NCBI GenBank assembly: GCA_026993525.1
Contig: JALWSS010000009.1
Coordinates: forward strand, 37,034 to 101,033
Direction: 5' to 3'
Length of the DNA: 64,000 bases
Origin: Saprospiraceae bacterium
Lineage (GTDB): Bacteria > Bacteroidota > Bacteroidia > Chitinophagales > Saprospiraceae
The translations under genes were made by a program, and so were the position numbers. The notes beneath the pieces were generated by a model, which saw only the letters and a program-made list of their open reading frames with translations, ran no database searches and had not been told where the DNA came from. How positions within the stretch are numbered: position 1 is the stretch's first letter; each line of letters starts with the position of its first letter. Shown one piece after another: positions 56,501 to 62,324 of this stretch.

Positions 56501-56711
56501 ATGGCAGGGCGGGCTGGGCTATTACGAAAGCACCCGCGATGCTGCCACCAACTTTTTCTTCCCGTGGTTGCCCAAAGGAAGTTATGTGTTTGAGTACCGC
56601 ATGAAAGTGACCAACCGGGGCTCCTTCTCCAATGGCATCACCACCATACAGTGCATGTACGCCCCTGAATTCACCAGCCATTCAAAAGGTGAGATGCTTG
56701 AAGTGAAATAA
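50559..56711 (+). CDS. Alpha-2-macroglobulin-like lipoprotein with thioester
   Basis: 2050 residues. Lipoprotein signal MKYLVVLFIASLLIGLLMAC (lipobox LMAC). An about 350-residue helical N-terminal region is followed by macroglobulin domains, with the MG2-type DRNIYRPGQTVYFKIYG at about 617, a Pro/Glu/Ala-rich linker at about 1210-1250 and NETVFFKPELRTDANGDVVI. The thioester domain carries Cys1484-Ser-Glu-Gln in YDCSEQIF, an intact C-x-E-Q motif, and GGGWPWFAGGRDNWYIT. Bacterial A2M traps proteases in the periplasm after covalent attachment. Its usual partner, penicillin-binding protein 1C, is not adjacent. A terminator follows at 56715-56759. Confidence 0.92.
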   Translation: MKYLVVLFIASLLIGLLMACKSYPESTKTQPFENMNDLTGLWKEIDSLESKGLVRSAFGKTEQFIALARKENKPDYIVAGIMRMAQYMAELQEGGVPEAIAYVEEETNNSAYPIRPLLQSYLAESYANYLGQNIWKFRDRTDVGTPPSKNITTWTIRQFEEKIRGLYRASVSDGKLKKEPIGNFAFLLADSTNSHLRPTLYDLLAFRALDHFSHESSWLTKPAYQFEMDSPEVLAPVEVFASWKPETKDSSSYQLQVLKLYQELLSFRLAQAEEYPEALLEADLKRLDYALGQAVFDEKDQAYLKTLKAWEIKLDGNPGQTLVQAKQAKWYQRKGNKYDALKDKFTEGNDPAKWHLKKAVEICDKAIENFPDSRGSSICQSIKAQIEIPQLKMQLEEYVVPGKPILCRLEYKNLRAAIVRIYRMNEKRNEQWRMMSRESDATKRRIAFLSKLPTVSEQAFDLPDDGDYQVHVVETGLKELNYGEYLVVVSDNQSLEQSASVYFTHIQVTNLGLWQRDDNRGRPHFIVYHRQDGGPLQGVSADFFEDRYDSRTHTSHLIKFGSSSSNADGFIFFPSGKNQRRFSMLLHYRKDSLRLNRNFYNYPGNSRQKAYERSIVLLDRNIYRPGQTVYFKIYGLYVDQKRLPSILPGKAVRVTLKDANYQEVAFMDLQTNEYGTAHGRFVLPTGGLNGSYSLVSSIGGNSASFRVEDYKRPKFEVVLNKPKEAHRLGDTVKVSGLAKAYAGFNLDGARVKWQVVREVRFPWLPWWYLRWFPAYGESREIAHGETTTGANGEFTVSFPALPDKSAQLGLRPEFHFTVYADVTDLNGETQSSQRIVVVGEEALRLDAAIGKEIRIGKMDKVRLVTQNLDGEKLDIAGSYSLERLKAPETFFVDRKWDLPDLSIYSKEEFKLLFPNIAWELEDQPEKWPVERTLLSGAFNTANSDQINLRAKGLDPGWYVLTLRANDPFGKEVVTRKYFMVWDDQTKDLALTKPIWAHVNTGPVEPGQTADLVFRAPGKTHVLVELMRGKEVLKRDWIPFGKLHRWTWDIQEADRGNLQVFINWGGHNRTMNQQYNILVPWSNKDLNISFETFRDKLLPGQEEEWRIRISSAGGGAVAAEVLASMYDASLDAFVNNDWRWNTWPNWYSGVRYSVLADDLTYPSRLKNWSSNVPYPKGLRYPIMIGYALDGFGGRLAARAYEKKLSRVMESVAPGVEIADAEAPPEPDAAAMMEEAQQPEAPTEPVPPVPQVRENLNETVFFKPELRTDANGDVVIAFKMNEALTKWKFRVLAHTKLLEAGLAVKEVVTQKDLMVIPNPPRFFREGDEIEYTAKVVNLTDRPLRGNAQLQMVNPLNSVPVYKWLDNPQFNSNFEVPANGSAQLAWRFKVPDVAEVPVIENTVMVWAGNQSDGERNVTPVLSNRMLVTETLPLNVRGHQQREFVFDRLRNADSPTLSHQGLTLEFTSNPAWYAVQAMPYLMEYPYDCSEQIFSRFYANSLAAAVANSTPKIKAVFDRWRNEGAGAMQSNLSKNQALKSALLEETPWVLQAQDEETQKRNIALLFDLNRMGEEALTALQKLQERQLPGGGWPWFAGGRDNWYITQYIVEGFGRLHRLGVSDYVSDPQWAEMIRSAVRYCDERMTDRYEELSKAVAEGKTKWEDDHLDYLAAHYLYARSFYLDPTLSAGKSGGPAGDIALIPLEGKARLVYDYYLSQAEKYWLGKGNYTEGLLALALNRSQKEEAASAIVRSLKERSIVNEELGMYWNYPGGWWWYRAPVEMHALMTEVFSEVAQDQQAVDELRIWLLKNKQTNHWKTTKATANAVYALLMNGSNWLDAEPVMIRLGNDDWANRKIAEAQKSAEAGTGYIKVRFGGEDITPGMATVNVDNPNDGIAWGAMYWQYFEQLDNITTFRETPLTLKKSLFKVVNTDAGEKLEPLNGEGLKVGDKVVARVELKVDRDMEYVHMKDMRASAFEPVNVLSTYKWQGGLGYYESTRDAATNFFFPWLPKGSYVFEYRMKVTNRGSFSNGITTIQCMYAPEFTSHSKGEMLEVK

Positions 56712-56714
56712 TTG

Positions 56715-56759
56715 AAAAACCCCCATTTTCCGAAGGAACCAAGTCTTTGTGGGGTTTTT
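56715..56759 (+). terminator. Terminator after alpha-2-macroglobulin gene
   Basis: AAAAACCCC pairs with GGGGTTTTT across a 27-nt loop, directly after the stop codon. Nearly the same segment occurs inverted at 48391-48433, so it is part of repeat family 3. Confidence 0.7.
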
Positions 56760-56776
56760 GATGGGGTTTTAGACCC

Positions 56777-56810
56777 ACGTTTACTGAACCTCCAAAGGTT
56801 TGGTAAACGT
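56777..56810. repeat. 34-bp inverted repeat, family 3, copy 3
   Basis: ACGTTTACTGAACCT and AGGTTTGGTAAACGT pair around CCAA, 65 nt after the alpha-2-macroglobulin stop. Together with the terminator it forms the same composite as the copy upstream of glpK. Confidence 0.8.
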
Positions 56811-57048
56811 CTGAAAACGTCTAAAAAGTTAAGGTGCAACCAACTTCCGATGCAAATGCCTGCACTTTGGTTCTGACGGCGGTTGTTGGCGAGGCTTTTG
56901 TAAAAACTTTAACTTGCATACAGCCTTATCAGGAAACCAAACATGAACTAAAGCCGTTAGTCAAACAGTTAGTAAGTCGGTTTCAAGTTTCATACTAATT
57001 AGTGAGAGTAAATGTGTCGCAGCCGGATTAACCACCGGCTGCCTTTTT
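56811..57048. other. Gap without recognisable feature
   Basis: No gene or clear repeat. A short G/C stem (GCCGGATTAACCACCGGC) with a T run at 57017-57050 could terminate transcription towards the DinB-like gene from either side. Confidence 0.4.
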
Positions 57049-57528
57049 TTATGCCTGTCCCGAAGCTTCCCGGATGATCTTTTTGAGCATGGAAATTTGC
57101 CCGATGTGGTAATTGCTGTGCTCACACATGCCGGTGAGGTTGCGGTAATAATTGCCGTATTCTTCTTTCACGAAGACCTCTGCCAGTTTGGAATCGTCCA
57201 GGCCCGCCACGATAGCTATGATCTCATCGGCGTCCCGCCACACCTTGCTCAGCAAGCGCTCCCAATCCTCCCGGCTTTTGATGGGAGGCAGGTCAAAGCT
57301 GTACTTGTCGCGGGCGGTCAGGGGCTTTCCCTTCAGTACCCCCAAAATAGCATCCACGTAATAATTGATGTGAAAAACCAACCCGGCAATGCTGTTCAGC
57401 GTGTCAACCCTGGTGGTGGCCATTTTCCAGTCCACGCCGTCCAGTGCCATTTTCAGGTTCACACCGGTGGCGTTGGGTCCGTAGTGGAATCCTTTTATCT
57501 GTTCCGAAATCTGGCGGGCAAGGTTCAT
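57049..57528 (-). CDS. DinB/YfiT-like family protein
   Basis: 159 residues from ATG 57528. An all-helical four-helix-bundle sequence: LARQISEQIKGFHYG, VFHINYYVDAILGVLKG, EDWERLLSKVWRDADEIIAIV and a final EHSNYHIGQISMLKKIIREA. His in VFHINYY and HSNYHIGQ are placed like the three metal-binding His of DinB-superfamily proteins, which include thiol-dependent S-transferases. The exact reaction is not known. A TATC-type promoter region is shared with the divergent VOC gene. Confidence 0.8.
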   Translation of the reverse strand: MNLARQISEQIKGFHYGPNATGVNLKMALDGVDWKMATTRVDTLNSIAGLVFHINYYVDAILGVLKGKPLTARDKYSFDLPPIKSREDWERLLSKVWRDADEIIAIVAGLDDSKLAEVFVKEEYGNYYRNLTGMCEHSNYHIGQISMLKKIIREASGQA

Positions 57529-57584
57529 CTTCCCTGATTTTTGTGACAATGGTGCGGAAAGATAATGCTTCCGGCCACAGTCGG

Positions 57585-57592
57585 TATCTTTG
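57585..57592 (+). promoter_or_regulatory. -7 promoter element TATCTTTG for VOC gene
   Basis: Perfect TAnnTTTG, 32 nt upstream of the VOC protein ATG. Confidence 0.45.
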
Positions 57593-57623
57593 GCCTTTCT
57601 TCGAAAATTAAATTTGATATCAC

Positions 57624-58007
57624 ATGAAAAAAAGAGTGATCGGAATCGGCGGTATCTTCTTCAAGTGCAAGAACAACGATCAGGTGCGTGAATGGTACAC
57701 CCGGCACCTCGGCATTGAATCGGAATCATGGGGCGCGGTTTTCAAATGGCGCCGGCACGACAAGCCCGAAGAAGAAACCTACACCGCCTGGAATCCTTTC
57801 AAAGACGACACAGATTACTTCTCCCCTTCCGGACACGATTACATGATCAACTACCAGGTGGAAAACCTGGAAGAATTGCTCAAAACCCTCCAAAGCGAAG
57901 GCGTCCAAATTGTCGGTGAAATGCAAGACACGGATTTCGGAAAGTTCGGCTGGATTCTCGATCCGGAAGGCCGCAAAATAGAATTGTGGGAGCCACCGGC
58001 TGGATGA
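57624..58007 (+). CDS. VOC-superfamily (glyoxalase/bleomycin-resistance fold) protein
   Basis: 127 residues, one VOC domain made of two beta-alpha-beta-beta-beta units: GIGGIFFKCKNNDQVREWYTRHLGIE and YMINYQVENLEELLKTLQSEGVQIVGEMQDTDFGKFGWILDPEGRKIELWEPP. The terminal DPEGRKIELWEP supplies a Glu that is a metal ligand in many members. Such small cytosolic proteins act as dioxygenases, isomerases or binding proteins; nothing identifies the substrate. Divergent from the DinB-like gene, with about 95 bp between starts. Confidence 0.85.
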   Translation: MKKRVIGIGGIFFKCKNNDQVREWYTRHLGIESESWGAVFKWRRHDKPEEETYTAWNPFKDDTDYFSPSGHDYMINYQVENLEELLKTLQSEGVQIVGEMQDTDFGKFGWILDPEGRKIELWEPPAG

Positions 58008-58044
58008 GGAATCGAGCCCCGTGCCGATAAGTATCGGCATGGGG

Positions 58045-58111
58045 GAGGAATCGAGGAATCGAGGAATCGAGGAGTTGAGGAATTGAGGAATTGAGGAAGT
58101 GAGGAAGTGAG
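58045..58111. repeat. 9-nt tandem array (GAGGAATTG type)
   Basis: About seven imperfect units GAGGAATCG, GAGGAATTG and GAGGAAGTG. The reverse-complement motif is found at 58938-58997, on the far side of element C. Confidence 0.8.
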
Positions 58112-58320
58112 CACTCCGGCTGGCACCAGGCCAGCCGGGGAACTGAGGAAACGATGAGGCGTCTGGCCGCTTTCCGGTCTGCAATAAACCACTCCCGAGC
58201 TGTGTTCGGTGACGCATTTAAGTTGCGGTCTCTGGCCGCTGTTCAATGTCGGCACGGGGTAAAAAGTCATTTTTAATTGGAGTTACCTGATAGTATTGTT
58301 GGTTGAGAGAGGTTTAGAAG

Positions 58321-58779
58321 CTACCCATTACCCACAAAACCCAACCCCATCGGGAAATGCCTCTGCAACCCGACTTCATTGATTGTGAAAAGAAACATTT
58401 TATACCCTGTTGCCTAAGTTGTGGCAAAAAGCTGTGATGACATCAGCCATCTTGTAACCCGCTGTTTCCTGTCCATCGGCCAGACGGGAAACGGCGGGAA
58501 TCATGCCAGTACCCCTGCTCACATCTAACTTCTATTCAAAACATCACATCAGGAATGGCTTTAGCACCAAAATCGGGATGTGAATTGAAATTGATGCTGA
58601 TGCTCTGTAAAGATGTCTGATGTGATTGGGGGTTAATTCGCAAACCCCTCGTTTAAACAAGGGGTTTCAAGATGTTTGATGAGGTAAGGAATGTTTTTTC
58701 AAGCCCCGGTAACTTCATGAGTGTACTATGTTTGCAGACCTCTCAGAACCGGAATGGTGGATTTGTGGGTAATGGATAG
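58321..58779. mobile_element. MITE-like element, family 1, copy C (459 bp)
   Basis: Ends CTACCCATTACCCACAA (58321-58337) and TTGTGGGTAATGGATAG (58763-58779), 16 of 17 matching as inverted repeats. Same orientation as copy B. Hairpin 1 (58458-58498) carries a 21-nt GC-rich insert; hairpin 2 (58643-58666) has an empty GTTTAAAC tip, the reverse of copy B. A 26-codon frame from 58350 ends early and is not conserved. Confidence 0.85.
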
Positions 58780-58937
58780 GGTTCAGAGGGGTTTAGGAGG
58801 TTTAGAGACCTGCCCTGTCCCTGTCCGGCTGACAGACGGGCTGGCGGGCAGACAGGGGTTACGCTCAGACGCACCTAAATCTCTCTAAACCTCCCGATCC
58901 CGAAGCCGACAGCCATCAGCTTTCGGGATCGGGGCGC

Positions 58938-58997
58938 TCAATTCCTCAATTCCTCAGTTCCTCAATTCCTCAGTTCCTCAATTCCTCAGTTCCTCAC
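58938..58997. repeat. 9-nt tandem array (CAATTCCTC type)
   Basis: Six to seven units alternating CAATTCCTC and CAGTTCCTC, inverted with respect to the array at 58045-58111. Confidence 0.8.
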
Positions 58998-59105
58998 TTT
59001 ACCCCTTTCGTCAAAAAATAGTCAGAAAAACTCTGGAAACTTCTGAACCTTTTAAAGTTTCCGGTGTTTTGCACCCATTCTATTTATTGGCAAAGCAATT
59101 AGTGT

Positions 59106-59735
59106 ATGGAAATGCGGGATGAAATAGTGCAGCGCGCCGAGAAGCTTTTCATGAAGCTGGGCATCAAGAGCGTCACCATGGATGACATTGCCAGTGAGCT
59201 TGGCATCTCCAAGAAAACCTTGTATCAGCATTTTGAGAAGAAGGACCAGTTGGTGGAAGAAGTGATACTGTGTCACAACCACGAGAGTCAGTGCAAAATG
59301 ACCTCCATCCACCAGAATGCGGAGAATGCCCTGGATGAGATCCGCCAGATGGGGGCTTACATCATCAACAAGGTCAAGGATGTTTCCCCGTCCGTCCTTT
59401 TCGACTTGCGCAAATACTACCGTAAAGTTTGGGAACTGATGACGACGAAGCAGGATGAGACCGTCATCGGCTGCATGAAGGCCAATCTTTTGAGGGGCCA
59501 GCAGGAGGGTTTGTTCCGCAATGACATGAATGTGGAGATCGTGGCCCGGATCTACGCTAAGGCAGCTTACACCATTGTGGACGAGTTGGCCAATTCCCGT
59601 TCTGCATTTACCCGAAGGGAATTGATAAGGGAACTGCACGACTACCACGTGCACGCCATCGCCACACCCAAAGGTTTGAAACTGTGGCAACGCTATGTGG
59701 ACGACATACACTACAAAGAACCAATTTCTGACTAA
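59106..59735 (+). CDS. TetR/AcrR-family regulator
   Basis: 209 residues (ATG 59112 is a second possible start). N-terminal helix-turn-helix TMDDIASELGISKKTLYQHF followed by KKDQLVEEVI, the standard TetR DNA-binding domain; the rest is the helical ligand and dimer domain. It stands first in line with tolC-type, adaptor and RND genes in the same direction, so it probably represses this efflux operon and is released by a substrate of the pump. The gap to the next gene is 65 nt and contains a telomere-like AAACCCT array. Confidence 0.92.
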   Translation: MEMRDEIVQRAEKLFMKLGIKSVTMDDIASELGISKKTLYQHFEKKDQLVEEVILCHNHESQCKMTSIHQNAENALDEIRQMGAYIINKVKDVSPSVLFDLRKYYRKVWELMTTKQDETVIGCMKANLLRGQQEGLFRNDMNVEIVARIYAKAAYTIVDELANSRSAFTRRELIRELHDYHVHAIATPKGLKLWQRYVDDIHYKEPISD

Positions 59736-59737
59736 CC

Positions 59738-59793
59738 CCAAACCCTACACCCTACACCCTAAACCCTAAACCCTAAACCCTAAACTCTAAACC
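59738..59793. repeat. AAACCCT tandem array
   Basis: Eight units of AAACCCT/ACACCCT follow the TetR stop codon and end 7 nt before the TolC-type start, which places them in the ribosome-binding area. The unit equals the plant-type telomere repeat, certainly by convergence. Similar GGGTTTTTAGGG units flank element copy A. Confidence 0.85.
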
Positions 59794-59800
59794 AACCTAT

Positions 59801-61156
59801 ATGTCCCCGATTAGAATTTGCCCGCTGCTTTTCACCCTGTCAATCACCTGTGTTTTGCTGGTTCCTGCCTTCGGTCAAACGCCGTTGGACCTCAAAACCG
59901 CCATGCAATACGCCATGACCCATCATTCGGAAGTGCAGCGTGCGGCGCTCGAGGTTGAGAAGGGCAGGGAACTGGTGCGTGAATCCATTGCCACCGGCTT
60001 GCCACAGGTGGGTGTGCATGCCCAGATGGTTTACAACCCATCTCTTCGTACCAGCCTGATTCCGGCAGAATTCTTCGGAGGGCCGGCAGGTCAGTTCCAA
60101 TCGGTAAAGTTCGGCACCAACTGGAACGGTTCCAGCTCAATATACCTCGATCAGATGCTCTTCAGCAAAACCTGGTTGATGGGGGTTCGCGCCAGCTATG
60201 CAGTCAACGACTTTTACAAGCTGCTACTGGACAAAACCAAAGAGGATGTGGCCTATGAGGTGGCCAAACTGTACTACCAGGTGCAGCTTTCACGCGCACA
60301 GAAAGGCATCCTCGAAGCCAACCTCGAGCAGGTGGCCGGCCTGTACAACACCCTGTCAAAACAGTACGAACAGGGAATGGCTACCCGCACCGATAAAGAG
60401 CGCCTCCAAGTGCAGAAATTCAACCTGGAAACCGAGCTCAAAAACCTGGACCTCTACCTCAGTCAGGCTGAGCAGGCACTCAAATTTGCCATGAACATGC
60501 CGCTGGAAACGGAGATCGCACTCACCGACAGCATCAACGAGGAGCACCTGGATGCCGTTGACCGGTTGATGGCTCATCCTGCTTTTGCCCAAAAAACCGA
60601 CCTGATGGTGCTCAAACAGCAAATGAAACTGTACGACCTGGACGAACGCCGCTGGCAGGCCGGCTACTTCCCCACCCTTTCTTTCTTCGCAAACTACAAT
60701 TACGAGTGGCAGGCCAACAGCCTGGATGAATTCGGAACCGGACAAAACTGGTCCAACTTTTCGCAGCTTGGTGTAAGGCTCCAGGCACCCATTTTCGACG
60801 GCTTTTACAAAGACAGCAAACGGCAAACCGCCATGCTGAACAAACGGCAGGTGGGTTTGCAGTTGGACCATGTTCTGGCCGGTCTGCAACTGCAACACCA
60901 AACCGCCCTGAGTACCCTGAAGGCACATCAAAACACCCTGGAGTCGCTCCGGGAAAACATCCGGGTGGCCGAAGATGTGTACGCTGTTGCGCGAAAGCGC
61001 TACCGGCAAGGCATCGGAAACATTGTCGAATTGCTGGATGCAGAGTCCTCGCTACGGAGTGCACAGGCAAATTACCTGACGGTTTTGGCACAACTAAAAC
61101 TGGCGGAGATAGACCTGCTGCACGCCAACGGCCAACTGATCCAACTGGGTCGCTGA
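59801..61156 (+). CDS. TolC-family outer-membrane efflux protein
   Basis: 451 residues: signal peptide (PLLFTLSITCVLLVPAFGQ) and the OEP fold, two similar halves of long helices with short barrel strands. LDLKTAMQYAMTHHSEVQRAALEVEKGRELVRESIATGLPQV starts the first repeat; ENIRVAEDVYAVARKRYRQGIGNIVELLDAESSLRSAQANYLTVLAQLKLAEIDLL closes the second. It forms the outer-membrane duct of a tripartite pump with the adaptor (next gene, 43 nt on) and the RND transporter. Substrate unknown. Confidence 0.94.
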   Translation: MSPIRICPLLFTLSITCVLLVPAFGQTPLDLKTAMQYAMTHHSEVQRAALEVEKGRELVRESIATGLPQVGVHAQMVYNPSLRTSLIPAEFFGGPAGQFQSVKFGTNWNGSSSIYLDQMLFSKTWLMGVRASYAVNDFYKLLLDKTKEDVAYEVAKLYYQVQLSRAQKGILEANLEQVAGLYNTLSKQYEQGMATRTDKERLQVQKFNLETELKNLDLYLSQAEQALKFAMNMPLETEIALTDSINEEHLDAVDRLMAHPAFAQKTDLMVLKQQMKLYDLDERRWQAGYFPTLSFFANYNYEWQANSLDEFGTGQNWSNFSQLGVRLQAPIFDGFYKDSKRQTAMLNKRQVGLQLDHVLAGLQLQHQTALSTLKAHQNTLESLRENIRVAEDVYAVARKRYRQGIGNIVELLDAESSLRSAQANYLTVLAQLKLAEIDLLHANGQLIQLGR

Positions 61157-61199
61157 ACAGGAATTCACCCAACTTTTTCATCCCCAACTTTGAATAATC

Positions 61200-62282
61200 A
61201 TGAACCGTAAAAGAATCATCAAAATCGTTTTGTGGACCATCGGACTGGCTGCACTTACCTGGTGGATAACAACTACCCTTTCGGAGAATAAGGACACCCT
61301 GGAGGAGAATTCCCGCCTCTCGCAAATATCCAATCCGGTGGTACCGATCATCCCAGGCACCGTTGCGAAGGTGACTTACGACGGCAGTTTTGATGCCCTC
61401 GGCAATTTCGCACCCAACAAACTGGTGGCGGTGATGAGCGAGGCATCCGGCAAGATCGTCGAACTGAATTTCGACAACGGCAGCTATGTAAAGGAGGGAG
61501 CTGTGTTGGCCAAAATTGACGACGACTTGCTGAAAATAGAATTGGAAACCACCCGCACCAACCTGAAAAAAGCAGAAAATGACCTGGCCAGGCTCCAGGC
61601 CCTCATCGGCGATGGCGGCGTGACGCAGCAGCAGGTGGATGACGCCTCCATAGCGATCGAGAACATCCGGTCCAAAATCAAGGCTTTGGAAAAACAGATC
61701 AGCATGACCGAAGTCAAAGCCCCGATCTCCGGATTTGTGTCCAACAAAAAAGTTGAAAAAGGCTCCCTGGTCAGCCCGGCGGTACAGATGGCGCTCATCA
61801 CCAACACCAACCGGATGAAGTTGCAGGTGTACCTCACGGAAGACCAGGTGGTGCATGTACACAAGGCCAGAGAGGTGAAAGTTTCGGTTGACCAGTTTCC
61901 CGACATGGAATTGAGTGGCAAGGTGAGCTTTATTGACGTCAATGCCGCACCAAACAGACGTTACCTGGTGGAAGTGGAATGCCCCAATCCGGGCAATGTT
62001 TTGCGCTCAGGGATGACGGCAACCGCCCACTTCGGCAATGGAGGGCCCGTAGAGGTGCTGGCCGTGCCGAGGGAGGCCATCGTCGGAAGCTTGCAGGATG
62101 CGAAAGTGTATGTGCTGGATGGAAAGAAGGCCCTTTTGCGGCATGTTGTAACAGGCAGGATCATCGGCGACAAGGTGGAGATCCGCTCCGGACTGGAGGC
62201 TGGAGAAAGCATCGTCGTCTCCGGTCAGATCAACCTGGAAGACGGCAAAGCCATCCGTGTGGCCAACCGCAATAAACAGTAA
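61200..62282 (+). CDS. RND efflux periplasmic adaptor
   Basis: 360 residues. An N-terminal membrane anchor (IIKIVLWTIGLAALTWWITT) is followed by the membrane-fusion-protein order: barrel-sandwich half GKIVELNFDNGSYVKEGAVLAKIDDDLLKIEL, a short helical hairpin (KAENDLARLQALIGDGGVTQQQVDDASIAIENIRSKIKAL), the second half MTEVKAPISGFVSNKKVEKGSLVSPA, a beta barrel and a C-terminal GLEAGESIVVSGQINLEDGKAIRV. It bridges the TolC-type duct and RND pump. The next gene starts 43 nt later. Confidence 0.95.
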   Translation: MNRKRIIKIVLWTIGLAALTWWITTTLSENKDTLEENSRLSQISNPVVPIIPGTVAKVTYDGSFDALGNFAPNKLVAVMSEASGKIVELNFDNGSYVKEGAVLAKIDDDLLKIELETTRTNLKKAENDLARLQALIGDGGVTQQQVDDASIAIENIRSKIKALEKQISMTEVKAPISGFVSNKKVEKGSLVSPAVQMALITNTNRMKLQVYLTEDQVVHVHKAREVKVSVDQFPDMELSGKVSFIDVNAAPNRRYLVEVECPNPGNVLRSGMTATAHFGNGGPVEVLAVPREAIVGSLQDAKVYVLDGKKALLRHVVTGRIIGDKVEIRSGLEAGESIVVSGQINLEDGKAIRVANRNKQ

Positions 62283-62324
62283 ATCTGCTTTGCAAACCCC
62301 ACTCATTCAAATCATCCGACCATC

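Larger units (their letters stand above)
58008..59105. other. 1.1-kb repeat-rich gene-free region
   Basis: Contains, in order, an array of GAGGAATTGA units (58045-58111), element copy C (58321-58779), a GC-rich palindrome cluster (58808-58860), a CCCGATCCCGAAGCC palindrome (58894-58936) and an array complementary to the first (58938-58997). Open frames here only read repeats. Confidence 0.7.

Noticed and set aside
58045..58997. CRISPR array
   Set aside because: The 9-nt tandem units lack constant-length spacers and no cas gene is near; they are simple tandem repeats.
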